Source: Mycolicibacterium cosmeticum | GTDB lineage: Bacteria; Actinomycetota; Actinomycetes; Mycobacteriales; Mycobacteriaceae | Direction of reading: 5' to 3' | NCBI GenBank assembly: GCA_016197365.1 | Contig: JACPVS010000002.1 | Span: 62,001 to 126,000 of the forward strand | Length of the DNA: 64,000 nt | In this document: in pieces, positions 1 through 8,334 of the stretch | Layout of the letters: each line of letters starts with the position of its first letter | Position numbering within the stretch: the first letter of the stretch is position 1 | Program-made: the position numbers and the translations under genes | Notes under the pieces: model-generated | Told to the model about the DNA's origin: nothing | Databases searched by the model: none | What the model saw: only the letters and a program-made list of their open reading frames with translations

Positions 1-936
1 CTGCAGGGCGCAGACGCGCGCGCCCTGTTCAGTGGTGTTGCCGCGCATACCATTTCGCAGATGCCGTCGCTGGTGTCCAGCGGCGCCGGCCTGATGCTGG
101 GCACGCTGGGGCACGCGGTGGGCTGGGCCATCCCGGTCGGCGGATCCCAAGCCATCCCCGACGCACTGCTGGCCGACCTGCTCGACCACGGCGGTGAATT
201 GGAACTGGGCGCAGAGGTGACCAGTCCGCCCGCCGGTGTGGTGCTCTATGACACCGCGCCGACCGCACTGCTGTCGATCTATGGCGACGCCCTGCCCTCG
301 GGATACGCCAAGGCCCTGGAGCGCTACCGGTACGGACCGGGCGTCGCGAAGATCGATTTCGTGCTTTCCGGCGACATCCCCTGGACCGATCCCCGGCTGG
401 CCCAGGCCCCGACCCTGCACCTCGGCGGCAGCCGGGAGCAGATGGCTCTGGCCGAGGCCGAGATCGCCGCGGGCCGGCACGCCGAGTGGCCGATGGTGCT
501 GGCCGCACTGCCCCATACCGCCGACCCGAGCCGGGTCGACAGCGCCGGCCGCCGTCCACTCTGGACGTATGCCCATGTGCCGCATGGCTCTTCACGGGAT
601 ATGACCGAAGCGGTGACGGCCATCTTCGAGCGGTTCGCGCCTGGTTTCGGCGATGTCGTCGTCGCCGCCCGCAGCGTCCCCGCGTCACGACTGGCCGACC
701 ACAACGCCAACCTGGTCGGCGGCGACATCGGCGTGGGCGGCAACAACATGATCAGCGCACTCGCCGGTCCGACGCCGCGACTGGATCCGTGGAGCACCCC
801 GATCCCCAAGGCGTATCTGTGCTCGTCGGCCACCCCGCCCGGCGGCGGCGTGCACGGGATGGCCGGGTACTACGCGGCACGCACGGTGCTGCGCCACGAA
901 TTCGGGATCAAGGAAATGCCCGCCCTGGCCCCGTGA
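1..936 (+). CDS. Phytoene desaturase-like FAD-dependent oxidoreductase, C-terminal part
   Basis: The reading frame is open from base 1, so the N-terminus with the expected dinucleotide-binding Rossmann motif lies outside the window; about 311 residues are visible. They match the C-terminal part of phytoene-desaturase/amine-oxidase-like flavoproteins, including the closing segment around VGGDIGVGGNN and PGGGVHGMAGYYAA that contacts FAD in this family. It corresponds by position to M. tuberculosis Rv2997, just upstream of the ilv genes. Substrate is unknown; despite the family name nothing nearby indicates carotenoid synthesis. Confidence 0.85.
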   Translation: MQGADARALFSGVAAHTISQMPSLVSSGAGLMLGTLGHAVGWAIPVGGSQAIPDALLADLLDHGGELELGAEVTSPPAGVVLYDTAPTALLSIYGDALPSGYAKALERYRYGPGVAKIDFVLSGDIPWTDPRLAQAPTLHLGGSREQMALAEAEIAAGRHAEWPMVLAALPHTADPSRVDSAGRRPLWTYAHVPHGSSRDMTEAVTAIFERFAPGFGDVVVAARSVPASRLADHNANLVGGDIGVGGNNMISALAGPTPRLDPWSTPIPKAYLCSSATPPGGGVHGMAGYYAARTVLRHEFGIKEMPALAP

Positions 937-966
937 GGCCGGCGCCGTTGTGGGTATTACCACCGG

Positions 967-1179
967 GTGAGCAAAGATCTGCACAAAGGCGACAAGGTGT
1001 CCTGGCAGAGCCACGGCACCACCGTGCCCGGCACCGTCGAAGAGAAGATCACCTCCGACACCGAGGCCGCCGGACGACAGGTGCGGGCCGACGCCGACGA
1101 CCCGCAATACCGGGTGCGCAGCGACAAGTCCGGCCGTGATGCCGTGCACAAACCCGACGCCCTCAAGCGGCGCACCTGA
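967..1179 (+). CDS. Small DUF2945-type (Tudor-like) protein
   Basis: A 70-residue basic and acidic protein starting at GTG 967. The opening KGDKVSWQSHGTTVPGTVEEKI and the ending HKPDALKRR fit the DUF2945 / hypervirulence-associated Tudor-like domain, a small beta-barrel of unknown role common in actinobacteria and fungi. No signal peptide or membrane segment is seen. Its TGA overlaps the ATG of the next gene (TGATG at 1177-1181), so the two are probably translationally coupled. Confidence 0.75.
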   Translation: MSKDLHKGDKVSWQSHGTTVPGTVEEKITSDTEAAGRQVRADADDPQYRVRSDKSGRDAVHKPDALKRRT

Positions 1180-1604
1180 TGGCGCGACTGGACGACGCGC
1201 ACGCACGTCCCGAGGGCGTGAGTGACGACACCGTCGAGGCCGTCGGGAAGGTGTCCGAGGCGCTGGAGTACGTCGAGCGGGCGCGCGGCCACCTGTACTC
1301 GTTCCATCAGTTGATGGGTCACGCGGACCTGCTGCTGGGCGAGGCGGCCGACGCCCTGCGTGACGCCGGGCACCGCGACATCGCCGACCACCTCAGGGAG
1401 GACATGGTCGGGCGCAACGTCATCCGCGGCCGCTGGACTTTCCAGGTCGTCGAGGAGTTCGACGACGACTACTGGTCCAGGTTCCGTGAGCACGAGAAGC
1501 GGGTGCGCGACGAATTGCTGGACGGCAACCGGCATGTGTTCGAGGCAGAGATGAAAGAGGACCGCCGCACCAAGGGCCGCGACGGCCACGAAGCCACCCC
1601 CTGA
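1179..1604 (+). CDS. Conserved hypothetical protein, helical, coupled to the DUF2945 gene
   Basis: A 141-residue soluble protein that I do not recognise by function. It is rich in charged residues and predicted alpha-helical: an N-terminal helical half around residues 15-60 (VEAVGKVSEALEYVERARGH) and a C-terminal acidic/basic half (EEFDDDYWSRFREHEKRVRDE). The ATG shares one base with the stop of the preceding Tudor-like gene. It ends 9 nt before a strong hairpin and converges on ilvC. Similar proteins are annotated only as hypothetical in mycobacteria; no catalytic motif is visible. Confidence 0.7.
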   Translation: MARLDDAHARPEGVSDDTVEAVGKVSEALEYVERARGHLYSFHQLMGHADLLLGEAADALRDAGHRDIADHLREDMVGRNVIRGRWTFQVVEEFDDDYWSRFREHEKRVRDELLDGNRHVFEAEMKEDRRTKGRDGHEATP

Positions 1605-1613
1605 ACGCCGAAA

Positions 1614-1660
1614 GGCCAGTTATTGCACGCCATTTCGAGCTCGGCGTGCAATAACTGGCC
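1614..1660. terminator. Perfect 18-bp inverted repeat between convergent genes
   Basis: Arms GGCCAGTTATTGCACGCC (1614-1631) and its exact reverse complement (1643-1660) flank an 11-nt loop. It lies between the stop of the plus-strand gene at 1604 and the stop of ilvC at 1674, the expected place for a bidirectional terminator. There is no T tract on either side, as is common for mycobacterial terminators. Confidence 0.6.
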
Positions 1661-1673
1661 AGTGGGCGTCTGG

Positions 1674-3231
<1,558 letters not shown>

Positions 3232-3235
<4 letters not shown>

Positions 3236-5076
3236 GCGTGCCCCTCTTCCGAATCGAACAGCGGGCGGATGCCGCGTGCTGCCTGGATCTCGTCGTTGCT
3301 CGTGCCGGCGGCGACCATCGGCCACACCTGCGCGTCCGCGCCGACCACGAAGTCGATGACGACCGGCCGGTCGTTGATGGCCCGCGCCTGGTTGATCACG
3401 TCCTCGACGTCTTCGGCACGCTCACACCGCAATCCGACGCAACCCAGCGCCTCGGCCAGCTTCAGGAAGTCGGGGATCCGGCGGCTGTGCGTGGACAGGT
3501 CGGTCTGGCTGTAGCGCTTCTCGTAGAAGAGCGTCTGCCACTGCCGGACCATGCCCAGGTTGCCGTTGTTGATGAGGGCGACCTTGATGGGCGCGCCCTC
3601 GATGGCGCAGGTGGCCAGTTCCTGATTGGTCATCTGGAAGCAGCCGTCGCCGTCGATGGCCCACACCTCGGCCTCGGGCCTGCCGAACTTGGCGCCCATG
3701 GCGGCCGGCACCGCGTAGCCCATGGTGCCCAGGCCTCCGGAGTTCAGCCAGGTCTTGGGGTTCTCGTACTTGACGAACTGGGCGGCCCACATCTGGTGCT
3801 GACCGACGCCCGCGACGTAGAGCGCTTCGGGTCCGGCGAGCTGACCCAGCTTCTCGATGACGAACTCGGGGCTCAGGCTGCCGTCACTCTGCGGGCCGTA
3901 GCTCAGCGGGTACGTCGACTTGATGCTGGACAGGTACTCCCACCAGTTGTCCATCTTCAGCGACGCCGCGTTGGTCCCGTCGCGGCGCAGGATCTCCAGC
4001 AGGTCGGTGATGACGTTGCGGACGTCACCGACGATCGGCACATCGGCGTTCCGATTCTTGCCGATTTCGGCGGGGTCGATGTCGGCGTGGATGACCTTGG
4101 CGCCGGGCGCGAACGAGTCCAGCTTGCCGGTCACCCGGTCGTCGAAACGGGTGCCCAGGGCGATCAGCAGATCGGCCTTCTGCAGCGCCGCGACGGCCGA
4201 CACCGTTCCGTGCATGCCGGGCATGCCCATGTGCTGCGGGTGGCTGTCCGGGAAGGCGCCGCGGGCCATCAGCGTGGTGACCACCGGGATACCGGTCAGT
4301 TCGGCCAGGTCCATCAGCTCGTCGGTGGCCTCGCCACGGATGACGCCGCCGCCGACGTAGAGCACCGGCTTGCGGGACTCCGCGATCAGCTTGGCGGCTT
4401 CGCGAACCTGCCGGCTGTGCGGCTTGGTGTTCGGCTTGTAGCCGGGCAGATCCATCACCGGCGGCCAGGCGAAGGTGCACTGGCCCTGCAGGATGTCCTT
4501 CGGGATGTCCACGAGCACTGCACCGGGGCGTCCGGAGGCGGCGATGTGGAATGCCTCGGCGATCACCCGCGGGATGTCGTCGCCGTTGCGCACCAGAAAG
4601 TTGTGCTTGGTGATCGGCATGGTCATGCCGGTGATGTCGGCCTCTTGGAAGGCATCGGTGCCGATCAGGCTCCGGCCGACCTGGCCGGTGATGGCGACGA
4701 CCGGGATGGAATCCATCTGGGCGTCGGCCAGCGGGGTGACCAGGTTGGTGGCACCGGGACCCGAGGTGGCCATCATCACACCGACCTTGCCGGTGGCGTG
4801 GGCGTAGCCGCTGGCGGCGTGACCGGCGCCCTGCTCGTGCCGGACCAACACGTGCCGCAGCTTCTGTGAGTCGTAGAGCGGGTCGTACACGGGCAGCACC
4901 GCGCCGCCGGGGATGCCGAAGATCACCTCGACACCGATCTCCTCCAGCGAACGCACCACCGACTGCGCGCCGGTGAGTTCAACGGGGGCAACATGTTTCG
5001 GTTGCGGGGCGGGCTTGCTCGCCGGCGGGTTCTCGCGCTGGGCGGACTCGGGGGGCCGCGTGGTGGGAGCGCTCAC
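3232..5076 (-). CDS. ilvB: Acetolactate synthase large (catalytic) subunit
   Basis: A 614-residue thiamine-diphosphate enzyme catalysing the first common step of branched-chain amino acid synthesis. The catalytic glutamate is in [14 protein letters not shown], and the ThDP/Mg2+ motif runs from [13 protein letters not shown] to INNGNLG. Close to M. tuberculosis IlvB1 (Rv3003c). I chose GTG 5076 ([11 protein letters not shown]) because it has a GAGGA ribosome site 5-6 nt upstream and matches that family start; the frame stays open upstream to 5238 but that part crosses the leader and terminator. The poorly conserved first 40 residues are Pro-rich. A leader-peptide attenuator lies directly upstream. 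Confidence 0.96.
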
Positions 5077-5137
5077 GGTGTCCTCTTCGTGGTCGGAATC
5101 TGGGGTTCGGCTGTGTCGGATCTGGTTCTCGGGCAAC

Positions 5138-5175
5138 AAAAAACCCCCGTCAGCGGAAGCCGCTGTACGAGGGTT
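5138..5175 (-). terminator. Attenuator terminator of the ilvBNC leader
   Basis: On the minus strand a stem pairs AACCCTCGT with ACGGGGGTT (one G-U) and CAGCGG with CCGCTG, with one bulged A and a 3-nt loop, followed by TTTTTT. This is a textbook intrinsic terminator, yet it stands about 60 nt before the ilvB start, so it acts as an attenuator rather than an end-of-gene terminator. Its 5' arm shares bases 5172-5175 with the alternative pairing at 5172-5236. Confidence 0.85.
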
Positions 5176-5236
5176 GGCGCGTCGATGCTGTGTGCTATGC
5201 CCCAATGAGGGCCAGCGCGGCATCAACGCGCCAACC
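5172..5236 (-). promoter_or_regulatory. Candidate antiterminator pairing in the ilv leader
   Basis: Minus-strand segment GGTTGGCGCGTTGATGC (5236-5220), inside the leader reading frame at codons 11-16, can pair with GCATCGACGCGCCAACC (5188-5172) over all 17 positions with one G-U pair. The second segment takes four bases from the terminator 5' arm. A ribosome stalled at the upstream Ile/Val/Leu codons would leave the first segment free to pair and weaken the terminator. Confidence 0.75.
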
Positions 5237-5266
5237 AAGTACTACGACAATCTCGGGGTTCTGCAT
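5195..5266 (-). CDS. ilvB leader peptide (23 residues, Ile/Val/Leu-rich)
   Basis: ATG at 5266 to TAG at 5195-5197 encodes 23 residues; the sequence contains [10 protein letters not shown] and ALALIGA, so 9 of 23 residues are Ile, Val or Leu, with five in a row at codons 6-10. It sits between a promoter and a terminator in front of ilvB. Leader peptides with runs of regulatory codons control the ilvBNC operon in Corynebacterium glutamicum, and the layout here fits the same transcription attenuation. No Shine-Dalgarno sequence precedes the ATG, and the promoter spacing suggests a leaderless start. Confidence 0.85.
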   Translation of the reverse strand: MQNPEIVVVLGWRVDAALALIGA

Positions 5267-5274
5267 AACAACCG

Positions 5275-5304
5275 ACGGTAGCCCGCGCACTGGTCAAAGG
5301 TCAA
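5275..5304 (-). promoter_or_regulatory. Promoter of the ilv leader and ilvBNC operon
   Basis: Minus strand: -35 TTGACC (5304-5299), 18-nt spacer, -10 TACCGT (5280-5275). The A of the leader peptide ATG at 5266 is 9 nt after the -10 box, so transcription would begin at or next to the start codon. A second TTGACC (5297-5292) has a spacing too short to be the -35. Confidence 0.65.
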
Positions 5305-5327
5305 ATTGCCTCGGCACCGCGACAAAG

Positions 5328-5344
5328 GCACTGCGGCGCAGTGC
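5328..5344. repeat. 17-bp palindrome upstream of cfp6
   Basis: GCACTGC-GGC-GCAGTGC is a perfect 7-bp inverted repeat with a 3-nt centre, ending 9 nt before the chosen cfp6 start. It could be an operator or a short hairpin in the mRNA leader; no homologous site was seen elsewhere in the window. Confidence 0.4.
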
Positions 5345-5353
5345 GAAGATGGC

Positions 5354-5746
5354 ATGGTGAGTTCCGCTCGTGCGCAGACCGACGTCGTCATCCGCATCTC
5401 CCCGATGGCCCACTTCGGGGTGGGTTTCTTCACCCTGGGCCTACTCGCCTTGATCTTCGCCTGGCCGGGCTACGCCGCAGTGCTGCTGATCATCCCGATC
5501 CTGTTGTCGGCGGCCATCTTCCGGTATCGCACGGTGGCAGATCGGGAGCAGGTCAACGTCCGCACCCTGTTGGGCAGCCGCACCGTGCGCTGGGCGGAGA
5601 TCGACGGCCTGCGCTTCACCAAGAGTTCGTGGGCGCGGGCCCGTCTGACCGACGGCAGCGAGACCGTCCTGCCCGCGGTGACCTTCTCGACGTTGCCGTT
5701 GCTGAACTCGGTCAGCGGCGGCCGGGTGCCCAACCCGTACGAGTGA
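5354..5746 (+). CDS. cfp6: CFP-6-like membrane protein with PH-type domain
   Basis: A 130-residue protein closely resembling M. tuberculosis Rv3004 (low-molecular-weight protein antigen 6). Two adjacent hydrophobic segments cover roughly residues 17-55 (GFFTLGLLALIFAW, AAVLLIIPILLSAAIF), followed by a small basic domain with VRTLLGSRTVRWAEIDGLRF, the bacterial PH-like fold. Start ATG 5354 is chosen over ATG 5405 (MAHFGVG, the start used for the tuberculosis protein) because coding bias continues upstream; either is possible. It is divergent from ilvB and its stop directly abuts the DoxX gene stop. Confidence 0.85.
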   Translation: MVSSARAQTDVVIRISPMAHFGVGFFTLGLLALIFAWPGYAAVLLIIPILLSAAIFRYRTVADREQVNVRTLLGSRTVRWAEIDGLRFTKSSWARARLTDGSETVLPAVTFSTLPLLNSVSGGRVPNPYE

Positions 5747-6559
5747 CTAAGCGATCGGATTCGCGCCGTTGAGCAGGATCCAGAACCCCACGCCGACACC
5801 GATGCCCAGCAGCAGTGCCAGGAACGATCCGACGAAGGGACGCCGCGCCCAACCGCGCCCGGCATCCAGCCCGTAGCGACCGGGACCGGTCAGCGTCAGC
5901 GCCGCCGCCACCAGCACGAGGGTCACCTGATGCTCATGGCCCGACGGGATGACGAAGCTGACGAAGCTGTGGTCGGGTGTCGCCGCGATGGACGCCAGGA
6001 GTGCGTTGATCAGGTACGCCAGCGCGGCCGCAGCGGCCAGCGGCGTGAACAGCCCGAGCACCAGCAGCACGCCCGCGCCGATCTGCGCGCCCGCCGCGAC
6101 GTAGGTGATGAGGCCGGCGTGCTGATAGCCCAGGTCGCTCAGCGAGCCCTCGAAACCACCCAGGCCCGCGCCACCCCACCAGCCGAACGCCTTCTGCAGT
6201 CCGTGGATGACCAGCAGTACGCCCAGCCCGGCACGCAGCAGGAACAGGCCCAGGTCGGTGGTGCCGCGCCGGCCCGCAGCGCGAATGCGCTGGTCGGCGT
6301 CGTGCGGCTCGATCTCGGTCGGGACAGCGGGAGGTGCGGCCGCGTACGGGTTCGCCACCGCGGGCGATACATAGGGCAGCGGCTCGGGGTCGCCGAGCAG
6401 TGCGTAGCCGGATTGCTCCGGCTTGGCGGACCCGGCCGAGCCGTCCACGTCATAACGTGGAATGGCCGTGGTCTCGAAATCGCCGCCGTAGGTCGAGGAA
6501 GGAAGGTCGTCTTCGGGGTCGACCAGCCGCGCCGACGCCGGCCGTTGCCAGTCGGTCAT
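5747..6559 (-). CDS. DoxX family membrane protein (Rv3005c-type)
   Basis: A 270-residue protein: about 95 polar, Pro/Glu-rich N-terminal residues, then a four-helix DoxX domain (GLFLLRAGLGVLLVIHGLQK; YVAAGAQIGAGVLLVLGLF; further helices) and a final membrane helix near the C-terminus. The M. tuberculosis counterpart, Rv3005c, was reported to form a membrane oxidoreductase complex with superoxide dismutase SodA and thiosulfate sulfurtransferase SseA. ATG 6559 (MTDWQRPASARLVDPEDD) is preferred to the in-frame codon at 6670, which would add an unrelated 37 residues. Confidence 0.88.
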   Translation of the reverse strand: MTDWQRPASARLVDPEDDLPSSTYGGDFETTAIPRYDVDGSAGSAKPEQSGYALLGDPEPLPYVSPAVANPYAAAPPAVPTEIEPHDADQRIRAAGRRGTTDLGLFLLRAGLGVLLVIHGLQKAFGWWGGAGLGGFEGSLSDLGYQHAGLITYVAAGAQIGAGVLLVLGLFTPLAAAAALAYLINALLASIAATPDHSFVSFVIPSGHEHQVTLVLVAAALTLTGPGRYGLDAGRGWARRPFVGSFLALLLGIGVGVGFWILLNGANPIA

Positions 6560-6733
6560 GCCATGAGGTTCAGCGGTCACGATTGCCAGGGTAAATGCAG
6601 AACACGCCGCAACCCTGGATTGGCGCGTCACAAACCTGCATGTATTCACACTGTTGCCCAGTTGTGACACGGTGCTGGTGTGAGAGAAGGGGCGCGACGG
6701 GCACCTTCATGGCACCGCCGGAGAATTGATCCG

Positions 6734-6739
6734 TAGTCT
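6734..6739 (+). promoter_or_regulatory. -10 box for a leaderless lppZ transcript
   Basis: TAGTCT is separated by 7 nt from ATG 6747. A TAnnnT box 6-8 nt before the start codon is the usual arrangement of leaderless mycobacterial genes; it supports the ATG over the upstream TTG at 6726, which would precede the box. Confidence 0.6.
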
Positions 6740-6746
6740 GGCCTGC

Positions 6747-7877
6747 ATGAGATTGGGCGGCCCGACGCTGACGGCGCTTCGAGGCGTTGCGGTGCTGTGC
6801 ACGGTGATGACGGCAGCCGTGGGCTGCGCCCGCTTCGATGACGCCCAGTCGCAGCCGTTCACCACCGAGCCGCAGATGGAGGCCCCGCCTTCGTCGTCGC
6901 CGCCGCCTCCCCCTCCGCTGCCTGGCGCACCGTTCCCCAAGGAATGCCCCGCGCCGGGCGTCATGCAGGGCTGCCTGGAAAGCACCAGCGGCCTGATCAT
7001 GCTGCCCGACAGCCAATCCGCACTGGTGGCCGAGCGGGTGACGGGTGCCGTCAAGGATGTGTCGACGAAGGCCGAACCGAAGGTCAAGGTCGTCATCCCC
7101 GTCGACCCGTCCGGTGACGGCGGCCTGCTGGACATCGTCTTGTCCCCCACCTACACCCAGGACCGGCTGATGTACGCCTACGTCAGCACGCCGAGCGACA
7201 ACCGGGTGATCCGCATCGCCGACGGCGACGTGCCCAAGCCGCTGCTGACCGGTATCCCCAAGGGCACCACCGGTAATGCCGGTTCGCTGATCTTCACCAG
7301 CCCGACGACGCTGGTGGTGCAGACCGGTGACGCCGGCAACCCGGCGCTGGCCAATGACCCGGCCTCCCTGGCCGGCAAGATCCTGCGCATCGAGCAGCCC
7401 ACCACCGTCGAGCAGGCCCCGCCGACCACCGCGCTGTCCGGGATGGGTGCGGCCGGTTCGATGTGCATCGATCAGGCCGACGGCTCGCTCTACGTCACCG
7501 ACCGGACCCCGACGGCGGATCGCCTACAGAAGATCACCAAGGACTCCAAGGTCTCCACGGTGTGGTCCTGGCCGGACCGGCCCGGGGTGGCCGGTTGCGC
7601 CGCACTCGACGGCGCCGTCCTGGTCAACCTGGTGAACACGAAACAGACCGTCGCCGTGCGGATGGCGCCCGACACCGGTGCGGTCACCGGCGAACCCGAG
7701 GTGGTGCGCCAGGACCAGCACGGTCACGCGTGGGGTCTGGCAGTGTCCCCGGACGGCAACGTCTGGGGCGGCACCATCAACAAGACCTCCGGTGACGCCG
7801 AGAAGCTCGACGACGTGGTGTTCCCGCTGTTCCCGTCCGGTGGCGGCTTCCCGCGGAGCAACGCCGACAAGACCTGA
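6747..7877 (+). CDS. lppZ: Lipoprotein LppZ, sorbosone-dehydrogenase-like beta-propeller
   Basis: A 376-residue exported lipoprotein, nearly collinear with M. tuberculosis LppZ (Rv3006). The signal peptide ends in the lipobox AVGC with Cys27 for lipidation. A polyproline linker follows (about residues 48-60), then a propeller domain resembling PQQ-dependent glucose/sorbosone dehydrogenases (GDGGLLDIVLSPTY, TGDAGNPALANDPASLAGKILRI, SPDGNVWGGTINKTSGDAEK). No reaction has been shown for this branch; it may be a non-enzymatic surface protein. Conserved order with the DoxX gene upstream is kept. Confidence 0.93.
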   Translation: MRLGGPTLTALRGVAVLCTVMTAAVGCARFDDAQSQPFTTEPQMEAPPSSSPPPPPPLPGAPFPKECPAPGVMQGCLESTSGLIMLPDSQSALVAERVTGAVKDVSTKAEPKVKVVIPVDPSGDGGLLDIVLSPTYTQDRLMYAYVSTPSDNRVIRIADGDVPKPLLTGIPKGTTGNAGSLIFTSPTTLVVQTGDAGNPALANDPASLAGKILRIEQPTTVEQAPPTTALSGMGAAGSMCIDQADGSLYVTDRTPTADRLQKITKDSKVSTVWSWPDRPGVAGCAALDGAVLVNLVNTKQTVAVRMAPDTGAVTGEPEVVRQDQHGHAWGLAVSPDGNVWGGTINKTSGDAEKLDDVVFPLFPSGGGFPRSNADKT

Positions 7878-7880
7878 TCG

Positions 7881-8333
7881 TCAGCCGACCCGCTCCCACA
7901 GGCACGGCCCGCTCAACGTGATCGTGAAGTCCGCAGGCAGCACCTCGAACATCGACACCGCGCCGGGCTGACCGGTCATCACCGTCGGCGCAGCCACCCC
8001 GTCGTCGGTGACCGCGGCCTGCTCGACACTGCACACCTTGCCGGCGTCCATGGGGGTCGCGGTCCACTGGCCGGACAGGATCTGCGGGTTGCGTCGCCCC
8101 TGCCCGCTCAGCGTCAGACCGGGCCCCGGGAAACTCGCCCATCTGTCCCCCGGTGCGAACGGTTCGGCCACCGGCTGCCACGAGCCGCCGGCGCACTCGA
8201 TGAAAGCTGTGCCGTCCGCGGTGAAGACGGCACTCCAGTCCGCGGGGCAGGACGCTCCCGCAGTCGGTGCTGCCGAGGCGACGGGCGCAGCGGCGACGGC
8301 GAACACGGCCAGCCCGAGGGCCCACCGAATCAC
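7881..8333 (-). CDS. Small secreted protein of unknown function
   Basis: About 150 residues with a clear Sec signal peptide (IRWALGLAVFAVAAAPVASA, cleavage near AP). The mature part carries three or four cysteines (SCPADW, IECAGGSW, KVCSVEQA, GPCLWERVG at the C-terminus) that could form disulfides outside the cell. GTG 8333 lies 1 nt after the stop of the upstream DUF4185 gene; a TTG at 8345 inside that gene is the alternative. No family is recognised. M. tuberculosis carries unrelated genes (Rv3007c, Rv3008) at this place. Confidence 0.75.
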   Translation of the reverse strand: MIRWALGLAVFAVAAAPVASAAPTAGASCPADWSAVFTADGTAFIECAGGSWQPVAEPFAPGDRWASFPGPGLTLSGQGRRNPQILSGQWTATPMDAGKVCSVEQAAVTDDGVAAPTVMTGQPGAVSMFEVLPADFTITLSGPCLWERVG

Positions 8334-8334
8334 G

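Noticed and set aside
5077..5238. N-terminal extension of ilvB to base 5238
   Set aside because: The added 54 codons cross the terminator and leader; GTG 5076 has a ribosome site and fits related proteins.
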